Positions 11,403 through 22,224 of a stretch of DNA of 64,000 nucleotides are shown here, in pieces. Every line of letters starts with the position of its first letter. Position 1 is the first letter of the stretch. The DNA comes from Bisporella sp. PMI_857 (taxonomy: Eukaryota > Ascomycota > Leotiomycetes > Helotiales > Helotiaceae). The DNA is taken from assembly GCA_021307315.1 (NCBI GenBank), contig JAJSPD010000062.1:62001-126000 (forward strand). The letters run 5' to 3'. The notes under the pieces were generated by a model. It was not told where the DNA came from, made no database searches, and saw nothing but the letters and a program-made list of their open reading frames with translations. The position numbers and the translations under genes were made by a program.

Positions 11403-11576
11403 TGTCATGATACACGCTGTGCATCTACAGATAGAGTGGGCAACGGTAGTATAGTACGAGAATCTAGAGCTAAGGGAGAGAGAGGAGCCCGAGGAGAGCA
11501 GGCTATATATACACGCGGGGAGCTCTGGGAGCTTGGCTACAGTAGGTCACGTATGCTCCTGAGGATGGATGTGACA
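11403..11576 (-). mobile_element. Solo LTR, family A, minus orientation
   Basis: The 174-bp segment begins TGTCATGATAC and ends ATGTGACA. Its reverse complement aligns along its whole length with the LTR at 20965-21137. Shared blocks include CTACAGATA, GGCAACGGT and GAGGAGAGCAGGCTATA. No matching flanking duplication is seen (GTTCA / CCCTC). Confidence 0.8.
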
Positions 11577-13549
11577 CCCTCCGCCGCTTTTGCCCGTGAA
11601 ACTTCGGTGCCGATACGATCCTAGATTGCTAAGATCTACATGAATCTCCTAGCGCTACCGGATGCCGGCGCGACTTCTTTATAACACGGCATCACCGCTC
11701 CATAATGCCACTATTAGCAGACTTGCTACCGGCGGTTCTTTTTTATCAATCCCGTTGATACGATGATTCCCCTCTTGAACTTTATAGTGGGAATATTGCA
11801 GCTGCATAAATCTTATGACGATCAACCGGCGAACTAGTCGCCCACGGCAGTGATCCAACTAGCTGCTGAGATAGAACTGGTACACATCCCTTCCCGAAGT
11901 AATGTTACATATATATGAATTAAACCTACTATAGGAGCACCTTGGCTTTTTGCTTTCTACAAGCAGAACAAAAACTAAATGAAAAAGAAAAAGAATGCGC
12001 GGACAAAGTACAGCATTAAAAGATTCAAAGCAGAGAGGGGCAAATTGAATGCCACTGATATTCGTATCATATAATGATAAGGCGGAGCCATTAATCACGT
12101 GTATTTAAGCGAATATAGATCCGCTTCTCGGGGGGTCAAATGGGATCTGTACTTGGAGACACGGCGAGGGAAGTGTAGCCGAGCACTAAAGGAGCTAGAA
12201 CGGAACCCTTTGGGTGCTAGAATGGCCTTTTAGCGTATACTCAGGTTGCCCATGCGAGTTTAGTCAGAAATCATACGCCATAAGGATGTCCAAAAACGAA
12301 GATTGAATCCCGACCGAGGGTAACCTTGAGTTCGAATGTAAAGATAGACTTGTAAAGCCTTCTTGTGCAACCGTACTGGGATAATAATTACAAATAAACG
12401 ACCCAACAATTGATAGTGGTGATACACCTCCAAAGTCTGAGGGCGTACCAATTGTGAGGGGATGACACCTAGAGCGCATTTTGGGGTGCTGAGATAATAG
12501 CAACGCGACTTATTGTATAACCCAGCAGTTGTTTCTGACAAAAGACGTTGCTGCATGTAGCAATACCCACAGGATGTGAAAGAAAAGTCTGTTGCAGTGT
12601 TTCCAATAGTATTTGCATAATACTACGCAATGTGAGGAAAATCTGTATATGGCCAATGCTTGTCCTAATAAAGTAATTTTGACGATAATAAGTATTACGT
12701 TGCTGTGTATTTATCTCGATGCTACAGCAACTATCGCACACGGACCTTATACTGCGCTTTGCTTATGTAGCATAGTATTATGCAAATACCATTTGGAACC
12801 CTGGTCTGTTGGCTGTACGATCACCAGCCTCGAGGTCATAGCAAGGGAACTCGGTGAGAAAGAGGGCGGCGAGACCGAACGGCTTCAAGACATGGTAGCC
12901 AAGCTCAGATTGAAGCGGGAGCAAGAAGATGAGGAAAGGGGTTGAGTTCAAAATGATATCCGGGTAGTCGAGCGCTGCACGTTGTGTAGTTGTCGAATTT
13001 CTCGGATAGGTAAATGCGATGGTTGCTGCGAAAAGTGCGCCGTATGTAGAGAATCCATACCTTTGCAAAGCGTTGCTTGATGGTCTTCCATCGGATACAG
13101 TAGATAAATAGCCAAAACCTTGTCGATGCTGCACATCATGTCTTAATTTTCTCATATCGCTACGAAGTGCATCGGGCGAATGCGAAGCACTTTGCTGACC
13201 ACTATCCGCGAGGAGGAAGGGCGATGCGTGGAAATATCGGTCGCAGCGAATGTTCAGTCAGGCTGATTGTGGAAGAGTATGGGCACTTCAGTGTGGGAAG
13301 GGGCTTGGGGCTGGCGGGTTGAGGGGGGCTTTTGAGTCAATACGATTACATAAGGTGATCTCTGACATCTGGTCACGCTACCATACATATGACGGCACCG
13401 TACCGTTTCCTTAGATATTGTTGGTTCAAACCGTTTGATTAGAAATATAATTGAGAGGTCTCTTCATTTCCCAATAGACAACTACAATGAAGCGCGCACT
13501 ATAACCAGAACGGGTCCCGAGGTGAAGCTAGCTTCCAATTGAGACATCC
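11577..13549. other. Intergenic, about 2 kb, no gene recognised
   Basis: A 125-codon minus-strand frame at 12778-13155 has a hydrophobic stretch, but matches nothing I know and lacks clear gene context. Nothing else stands out. Confidence 0.35.
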
Positions 13550-15871
13550 TCATGTCCTAAGCAACTTTTTCCCCTTCTCTAAAGCTGCAATCTCATTCTT
13601 CAAGCTCTTCCGGAGCTGCTTTGTTGAAATATCCTCACCGGCAATAAGATCTAACTGGGCCGGAGATAACTCACTCACGAAAGCCGTCCCGAAGATTCGT
13701 AGCGGCGAGGCTGGCCCTGTCAAGAGATAGAAATCGCTACCCTGCATACATACGGTGTCCACAAAACGCTTTCTTGCAACCTTGTAGTACGATTCCAAGA
13801 TATCGTGAATATCTTGAATAGTGTATTCCGAATTATCCATGGTCATTGACTGCTTGATCTGGTCGAGTCTCACAAACTTACGGGATTGGGATGAGCCGAA
13901 ACCATCAGAGGAAGATCGGGACTCCGCGTGCTTCCCTAACAGCTTCTCCAGGCGGTGTGCCTTGCACTTTTGCAAGTTCTCATTAAAGAAGTGATTGGTC
14001 GTCAAAGGCGTACCGAATTTCTCCACTCGGATAATGAACCCGACATGGTCTATAGCCGTTCGGTATCTATCGACAAGTTGCTCTTGTAGCACCGACCACA
14101 GGCTTGAACGCACCCCTTCGTCAGGGCAGACGTGAGTGAGGGCTTTGCATGTGAAGTCGTGAACGAAGTACACGATATCGGCTATATATGATAATGTCAG
14201 ACTTTCCCAGTTCTTTGACTGTTCCTGCCATATCGTAGGCAAGATTGAAGGCCCAATTGTTCCAAGCCCAAAACCTCTCGCCTTCCGGTACTCTTCTTCT
14301 ATCCACTCCATAATGCTGCGGTCGCTTGGCTCCGGATCTACCCAGTCCGTCGAGATCAAGTCTGAAAGTTCTGGATACTCGTGATCAGGACTCCCAGCGC
14401 CCGCTTCCGATCCATTTGAGGATGGTGTACTAGAGGCTAGGGGGGATCCAGTCGTTGCCACTTCGTCCTTAGCTTCCGAACTAAAGTTGACGGTGTGCCC
14501 AAATGTGTCGATATCCTCTGCGAAGCGCTCCATGCGTTCGACAGCTAATGTGGCGATCCTGAGCTCAGGGACATTTCCGAATACCGTGTGGCGTGAATAG
14601 TACGCATCCAAGGCGCAATTTGTCATATCCTGGAATTTCTGCGATATTTCGAGTAGAAACCGACGCTGCTGGTCCGCCGATTCTCGGTCGGCCCCAAGGC
14701 CGTCGAGGCGCTTGCGACAGGTCGAAAGCTGTTGCACAATCTGGGCTTGAACTTTTGGGAACTCTCGGCGAGTAAGACTGACGAGCAGCTCTTGTAGACG
14801 TCTTTGGAGCGCCGGTGTTCCAACCCGATCTCGATCTAGCCTGGACCAAGGTCCCGTCGCAAAGAATTCTTTCTCTTTCCTGTGGCGCTCAGAGGCATCG
14901 CTTAAAAGCTCGCTCTGGCCTCTATTTCGGACAATGCAATATCCAAGACGGAGCTGGTTTCGCTTCCCCTCCACGAGGCTCATCACATTTTCCTCCCCAC
15001 CTTTGTCGATTAAGTCTGGCTTTGTGAGGACACCAAGCGTCCGAAGGCCCTTGGGGTCTAGCTTTTTAGCTATGGACAGTATCTCCTGAGTAGCAATGTC
15101 TGTATTGCTGGGGATGACTGCAAGGATAATGGTCCTCTCATCTTCAATATGGCGATTCATAATCCTCCTCACCAGAGCCATGTCGTTCACCGTCGTCACT
15201 CCCTCCGTTGGTGTTCGGAAGATACCTGGGATGTCTATGATGCTTAAGTTCTGTTTGTCAGGGCCGCAGAGCTCTATGCTAAGCAGGTCGTCGCTGAAGG
15301 TAGATTGGCTCGTTTCGAGGGGTTGGCCGGGGCCCGGGATACCCATCAGTTGGCAGACCTGCGGCGACAGATATCAGTCAAGAGTAGCCTTAGAGTATTA
15401 CGGCAGACAACGAACCTCGTGGAGAATGTCAAGGAACTCAGTGCTGGTCAAAGCCGTCAGTCCATCCTTCACGTAGCCTCGGAGTTTGTCCGTGTCTGTG
15501 AGGCTTCGATCGGGTCCAGGGATGATAGAGACTTTGATGCTACTTGTAGAACCACGCCGGAAGATGATCTGCGTTGCGAATCTGGTACACAACCCACTGT
15601 CTCGTGGGAATGGTAGCTCGGAGAAGCTTTCAAGGACGGAGCTCTTGCCACTACGACTGTCAGCAGAGAAGATTTGGGGCACAGCAATCATACCTCGACT
15701 GGTCTCCAACCACGGCAAGCTGTTTGGTTCCTAGATCTCAGCAAAGAATCCTAGGCTAGATGGACCTCTTACCTGGGGCAAGGCAACAAAATTTGATATC
15801 CCAAGCCCACGCAACCCATCGATCATGTCTAGCTGTACCGGACTGGCCAAATTCATTGCCGTATCAGCCAT
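13550..15871 (-). CDS. Dynamin-family GTPase (Mx/dynamin-like)
   Basis: Four exons join in phase to 722 residues: 15871-15773, 15719-15694, 15650-15416 and 15358-13550. Introns are 53, 43 and 57 nt. Splicing restores the P-loop GDQSSGKSS across the exon 2/3 junction. It is followed by the G3 motif DIPG and G4 motif LTKPD, then a long middle/stalk region and a C-terminal GTPase-effector-like segment (IHDILESYYKVARKRFVD). The family forms GTP-driven oligomers on membranes. Fungi carry many extra copies of unknown substrate, often beside HET genes. No pleckstrin-homology or membrane-spanning segment is seen. No stop or frameshift remains after splicing, so the gene appears functional. Confidence 0.9.
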
Positions 15872-16849
15872 AGTGGTGAGGTTTCGCACAAGGAAATTTA
15901 GAATAAATAGTTGAACAGGGGAACTTAGACAAAATATGCAAATTCCTTACCAGTAGCAAGTGCTTGCGAGACGTTAACTACGAGACATTAGCTACTCCTT
16001 AGGGGCTCTTTTAGTACCTAAAGCAGGAGCCAACATATATTGACCGCCTCCAGTCAAACATGTATGATGTCGTATACACGATGCTGTGTAGCATCAACGG
16101 ATCGGTGCTAACCATCCAGATCTCGCATGGATGCTGCACGGCTTAAAAAAAGGAAAAAAAAAAGGAATCGGATCATCAATCGTTCAGGGTGGTTCGTTGT
16201 GCAATAGGTAGGGCGGGAGACTGGGCTGCGATAAGACCGAGACTAGCGACCAGACCTCGCGCCATCTCATGTAGGCGACTGGCCAATTGAATGATTAAAT
16301 TCGGCTTTGTCATAATATGGTGAGCTCTCACCACGGTTGGTCGGCATTTGATAGATCTCAATTTTCGCCAGTCCGCACCAGCACTTTGCTCCTTATACCG
16401 AATTGGGTTGTATAGTAATGTAGATATCAGCGCCAGATTCGGCTGGGATCCAGTATTTTCGTAACTAGGCATGAAAAGAGGATGAAGCCCTGTGATAAAT
16501 CTTGTCATCGTGCAGCTAGGCAAATTGATCTGCCACAGCGCTAAATTTCCCCAACATCATCTTCATTCTCCGCACGCTTCATCGTATTATACTTGTAGCT
16601 ACATCCACCATATTAATGGGGGAGGGTAGGTTCATATGGTTTCATTGGTCGCTGTTATTCAAGCCTAGAGGCTTGAGCCGCAGTTAGCGAGATTTAGAGT
16701 GGCTTGCGAAAAGTTTGCACCCATGTACCTGCCAAGCCCTATTGCTTCAGGGTACTCTGGATGTGTACTTAAAGTCCTCCTCAAAGCTATTCTTAGTGAT
16801 GAGTGTGTGACCATCAATTATTTGGTGGGGAAATCGGGGCTAACCAGTT
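15872..16849. other. Intergenic, nothing recognised
   Basis: This includes the dynamin promoter and an A-rich tract at 16145-16163. No supported gene or repeat was seen. Confidence 0.4.
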
Positions 16850-19190
16850 GAGGTGACTACCAGATCGAACTCTACAACTTGGATCCCATTTATTTGGCAA
16901 TTCTTCCCACCAAGTACTGCTTCCAACTCCTTTGCTCAATACAGCTGGATCATGTCCACTTTTGGGGCTTTCTCCCGTCGATGGTTTGAAGTTCCTACGG
17001 AGTCCGAAATGAATCTCAAGCCTAATCTGGATCAAACCTCTGAAGGTAATGTATTGAACGCTCTCAAGCTGGAAAAGTTCCGAGAAGGTGCTGAACCCCT
17101 CCATTACACAAAGCCATGCTCAATTCCTTTCTGGGCTCTCCAAGATATTCTTTACTGGTTGTGTCAGGAACGAGTCACTCTGAATCAATACTTTGATCAT
17201 CATCCATCCGTCCACCAACCTGTCACCAGAGCACTTGGGTAGATCATAAAACCTATCGCTCCTCATAGTCCTGTCGCAACTCCTCCTTCCGATGACGACT
17301 ACGACGAGGCACCTTCACAATACATTCTGAGACAACGTGAGGTCCAGTACTACGATAATTGAGTGACGGCAAACACGGGGCAGAACGCCTTTTTACAGAA
17401 TGATAATTCAATAGACACAGTGGTAGGAGATGGCAGCTCTGAAAGCCGTCCCGATCCATCGCACCAGCCACGAGAGGTATTACCAAACACATTGCACCAG
17501 GAACTTTTTCACGAGCCAAATACTGGCCACGATGCAATACCGGCGTCAGCTCCTACCCAGACTAGTGATAGGCAGGTTGATTATCAAACCAGCCCCTCAA
17601 CTCTCCTGAATCAACTCTCCTGAAATCACAAAGGACGCTAAGTTCCAGCAGACAGCCGAAAATATCAGCCGAGGCGAGCCCACGAACAGAGACCTCAATC
17701 CCGATTCAACTGTTCCGGGATGTGGAAATACCGTGGTGGAACAGTCAACACTTAGCCACGAGTCTTCAAATCCTCTATAACGCCCAAGGCGGAACCCAAA
17801 GCTTCCTGGGAAACCAAATCCTCCCAGGCGGCAACGAAAGTCGAAGAACAGCTTGCATGACCGGCTTCTAGGTAATGTTACTCGAAGAATCTCTGACATC
17901 GTAGCTATTGATAACACCATCTTCCATTGGGAGCGACTTCAATTATTGTCGCCTCAAACTCCACACCCAAGTTCCAATCTTGTGCAACCGAACAGAAGCC
18001 AAAACACATCTCTCTTGCAGCCTTTGACTCCACAGAAGCGTCTTGAAATGCCATGGCAATGCATCGGCCAAAGGGATAAGGATAAGACATGGTCCATAGC
18101 TATAAAGGGAATTTGCGAAGCGGAGTTCTTTGGATAGTATCCTGACGAAAGGTCCCGATATCATGAATTGAAAAATCGGAACCAACTGACAGTTCCTGGC
18201 CAGGACGCTCATAATCCTAGCGAAAGAGAAGGCTCATCCTTATTACATCCATTAGGAGAATACGTAGAACTTTGTTTTCTAGAGACGGTCCTACTAATGG
18301 GGAGGTTCCGTCACAGACTGACAAAGAGAATCGGGACAAGGCGAAGGAGAGTTTTGAGAATATGGTTCAGACCAGGGAGCCACGGGTCAAATTCTACAAG
18401 CGCTTTGTGAGGGCGTGTTTGTCTTCATCGCTACCGCATTGCGAGATGAGCAGTAGGTCCGTCCACATCGTACCTCTACTGGCCACTCTTGAGCTAATAT
18501 TGCGGCGCCGTAGCCTCCGGAAACTACAGAAGCATCAAGTCGATCATCTTCTCGATCTCATAGAGCTGTTGTTCCCATGCTTATCAGACCATTTACAAGG
18601 CCTCTCCCAGCATCTTTCTTTTTTTATTGAGCACGGCGAACTCCTGCCATACAGTCTGCGTCTGGAGCTACTCTTTAAGAATCAACTGGAGTCAATGCGG
18701 TCCAAAGAGTGGTCGCTACAAGAGCTGCTTGAACCCTATGGGGAGCATGAGGGAGCGCATCTCGCCGGCGACGTCTTAGTTGAGAATAATTGCCCCCCAG
18801 GGAATCGTTGCTCTAGCCTAAATGGCTTATCTTCATTTCTAGATTTGCTCCCAGACCTTAAGCCTTCACAGCCTGTCTCTGTGTCCTCAAGCTCAGTATG
18901 GGCTAAGCAGTCTAACGTCATTCCATCAGCACACCTTCCTACTGTGATCTCAGAGGCAAACTCAACAACAGGCATTACTTGTAATAGTTTCTCTAAGCAA
19001 GTAATTGGCCTTACGCTTAACGTACCTATGCATAGTACAGACTACCCATTACGCCTAGAAAGTCTATAACTATTATCGCCTATTGTGCTCTCCTCTCTTG
19101 AGCTCGAAACTCACGCGAGCCGAAAGCTAGCAGTGGCACAGGAAAAGCAAAGCGATGATCAATTCTATTAGATCGGTTATCAGATCCATC
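16850..19190 (+). pseudogene. Decayed gene of unknown family
   Basis: Coding-like sequence runs through two alternating frames. From 16853 to about 17620 one frame is broken by TAG at 17240, TGA at 17360 and TGA at 17621. Beside a short duplication (ACTCTCCTGA twice) reading moves to another frame until about 18280, with TAA and TAG stops, then back to the first frame to 19069, where a TAA is followed by further plausible coding to about 19160. The predicted product would be about 750 residues, rich in Pro/Ser/Gln in the middle. I do not recognise a domain. At least five stops and two frameshifts make a single functional product implausible. Several stops could derive from CAG/CAA/CGA by C-to-T change, as repeat-induced point mutation would cause. 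Confidence 0.45.
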
Positions 19191-19713
19191 CGACATTTAA
19201 TGGGTTGTAAAAAGACCCATAAAATGGAACCCCCGCATAACCATGCTCTTAATGGTAACAGCTTTGATCAAGCTGAGGCTCATAATTTCCAAAATCTTAT
19301 TCTGGATTAGAGAACATCGCAAGTAGCATCCGTCATAGTAAGGATACTATATTCGGCCTATCGCCGCTTCAATGCCTTAATAGATGTCTATTGTTTATAT
19401 CGATACCCTATTCTGCTTTTTTCTTAGAGCTATTTCGGATTTCAAGGCGAATCAGTGCACGCGGCGTTTATAGAGGCCTTGCCGCAGATATATTTATAGA
19501 GGTTTGCGTATTTTTTCTTCTTAATTAAGTTCGATTTCACCATTCACATTACTCAAGTTGACTTGCTGGTACATTGATTTAGAGCAGACCACTTTCACGA
19601 ACTTATACTCCAGCCTGTTTCACCTGTATCGAATCGACATGAAATTGAATGACATGACTACCGCATGAAAGATTACTTTGGACAAATGACCAAATATGAT
19701 GAAGTTTATTCAC
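19191..19713. other. Intergenic, nothing recognised
   Basis: AT-rich sequence upstream of the solo LTR; no gene seen. Confidence 0.4.
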
Positions 19714-19970
19714 TGTAACGACGCAAGGAGTCACGGGGTAGAATAGATGCATATGGGAGTGCGTACAATAGACTGAATATGACTGCCTTATAGGTCTACT
19801 ACGAAGGATACAAAAACATAAGGAACAACTGAAGAGAGTAGGAGCAGGCCTTTATATAGGCGACTCCGACTCTCCTCCGTATCGGCTCTGAAACCCTCAT
19901 ACCCTGATCGTCATCCCTTGCTCCTGCGCCATGACCTTCGTGCCGCACCTTGGGCATACCGGTTGTTACA
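19714..19970 (+). mobile_element. Solo LTR with perfect target duplication TTCAC
   Basis: The 257-bp segment starts TGTAACGACG and ends GGTTGTTACA, so its ends form the inverted repeat TGTAAC/GTTACA. The five bases before it (19709-19713) and after it (19971-19975) are both TTCAC, the 5-bp duplication left by retroviral-type integrases. A TATA-like TTATATAGG sits mid-element. No internal coding region is present, so it is a recombined solo LTR. Confidence 0.85.
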
Positions 19971-20964
19971 TTCACCCGGTTCTAAACCTAAAAGGCCCTC
20001 TCCCAAGACAATACGGCTGGCCCATCGCTCCGCAGGCATCGTGACATGTTTACTCTGCCTGCTGCGTATCCTCATTGCTATAGCCTCCAAAGCGGCTCTT
20101 CCTCTGGGCAATCCCCAAAACCTATCTGCTGCAATTGCAAATACCTATGCTCGAGCCATCGGCGAGAACTAACGGTTGTATAGGCAGCTTTGTCGCTTAC
20201 CCCAACATCTGCAAGCTCTTTTATGAAATATTCCTTCGCGTTCACCCAGTACTTTCGCTACCTTTGACCTATGCCGTGTAGCGACAATCTACCCTCTGGC
20301 AAACGCTATCCTCACAGCTACATCTATATCCCCGCAGAGCTACACGTGTCTATGTCTATACTGCAAGTTGGTAGCGTTATATCCCATAATGGGATATTCC
20401 GTTACTACCGTTCTAAGGATACGCTTACGCACGACTATAGTGCAGTCAAGGTCAGCATACAGCTTCAGATGCCTTTAGAAATCGATGCTGGTAGGTATAT
20501 TAACCTATAAATATTCTCCGTTGGCTTGGGGGCTTTCTTGCAGAGTTATCCGTTTATGGTGATTTCGTGGGTGCCTGGTAGGCAGCACACTCTCGATCTT
20601 CTTCTCGACTTTAGAAAGGCCGAACTCGTAAGCTGTTATACTATGCAAAAGAAAATCACGCTATAAAATTTTCACTATGTTAAGTGGGCTTTATGGAATA
20701 AGTGTTGCTGTGGATGAGTAGAAAAGTGTTCTGACGGTGGCGAACCGCTTCGGCATCGCAACGCACTTGCCGTGCTTAGAAAGATTGATTTATAGCTATA
20801 ACTCTCGCTGCTTTCGTGCTTGCCGAATCCATCTAATTTGGCAGATCCGGCACAAAGATGAGTTCCTAGGTACATGTACCGGGCCAATACTGTGGCCAGC
20901 TGACGCAGTTGTCGCTCAGTCACTCCTGAATGATGCCTTACAGAATAGCAAGTTAGATAATGGC
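19971..20964. other. Intergenic between two solo LTRs
   Basis: Short open frames (19971-20172 and 20271-20510) have no recognisable motif. A small palindrome, ATATCCCATAATGGGATAT, is centred near 20388. Confidence 0.35.
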
Positions 20965-21137
20965 TGTCACGTCCCGTTCCCTGAAGCACACGTGACCTAC
21001 CTTAGCCGAGCTCTCAGAGCGCCTCGTGTATGTATAGCCTGCTCTCCTCGAGCTCCTCTTCCTTCCTCAGCTATAGATTCTCGTATGATACCACCGTTGC
21101 CCTCTGTATCTGTAGATCCACGGCGCGTGTCGTGACA
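20965..21137 (+). mobile_element. Solo LTR, family A, with perfect target duplication ATGGC
   Basis: The 173-bp segment begins TGTCACGTCC and ends TGTCGTGACA, with terminal inverted repeat TGTCACG/CGTGACA. It is flanked by ATGGC on both sides (20960-20964 and 21138-21142). It matches 11403-11576 in reverse and, in its 3' half, 43735-43877. Confidence 0.9.
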
Positions 21138-22224
21138 ATGGCTGTGTGAGGTTCTGGCTACGCTCTGATTCGGGTTCATTATGCTAATGTATTTGAGATT
21201 CTCTCGATCTCGATCTCTCTAGAATCTAACGATACCCTTACTTTCCTATTCGGCAGACGTGTAAATATCTATCCAGGCACAGCACTACTATCGGAGATCT
21301 TTTAGAGGAAATTCTGGGAAAGTATATCAAGAAACCTGTAGTTGAAGGCACGTAAAAGAATGTAATAGCGCTAGACTCCGAAAAACCAATGCTAGAGGAA
21401 AGGACATCCAGTTCAGTAGTCAGACGAGAACGATAAAGATGCTCGTCACAGGTAAGCCTCGTATATTCAGGTATTGTCCGGAACCAATAGCTTGCAAAGT
21501 ATCTGGTTACAATGATGTCCGGGATCAGCTACGGGATTTGACGCAAAACTATCTCGAAACAGGAGTTGAGTTGGCAGAATTGGATTATTAGCCGCAGCAG
21601 AATCAGACGCTTTTAGACACTATAATTTTGTGATGCAATTCTTGGTTTTGAGTACGCGTAGATAGATATAATCAAACAATCGAACTGAGTGTGAGCTTGC
21701 CATTGGAACCTTGATCAATCTAACAGGGCATCACGTCATAAAATCAAAAGTACCAAAACGCAGTGATACAATTTGCGTGCATTTAAAGGGTCCATAGAAG
21801 CCTGTGCCAGTGCCAAGCCGAAACCAGCAGCCATGTCTCTAATTGGTTCATGAAACTCCGGTGCTAGTTTTGGCTGACCATACTTACTCCTGCATTTATG
21901 CGCTCAAATATCTTTCAAGTTGCTTGCCCGTTAAAAGAGTGCAGAACACCTGCTCTACCTGCGATTCAACGGCTCTCTGGTCTTCGTCTACCAGTATCTT
22001 TCGAGGCTGACTATAGCGGAGAATTGGCTTGGCGCAAGCCGGACCAGTTCCGCTACAGGGGTGGGATATTGTGCATCATTACGGCGAAGCGCCACAAGGC
22101 AAGGCAGCACAGCAATTTTCACTGTCCACCTGACAATATTAAATATTCAGAGTCTGATTTATAGCAATTTGTATGTGCCCAGTCACAACGTGATGAACTG
22201 AACAGCGTCCACGTTGCCCATACC
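21138..22224. other. Intergenic upstream of the HET-USP gene
   Basis: Short coding-like snatches around 21270-21600 (for example LLEEILGKYIKKPV, then a frame ending LETGVELAELDY) are broken by stops and match nothing I can name. The promoter of the next gene lies here. Confidence 0.35.

Noticed and set aside
12778..13155. 125-codon minus-strand frame with hydrophobic stretch
   Set aside because: No recognisable motif or signal peptide and no supporting intron or partner; likely chance.
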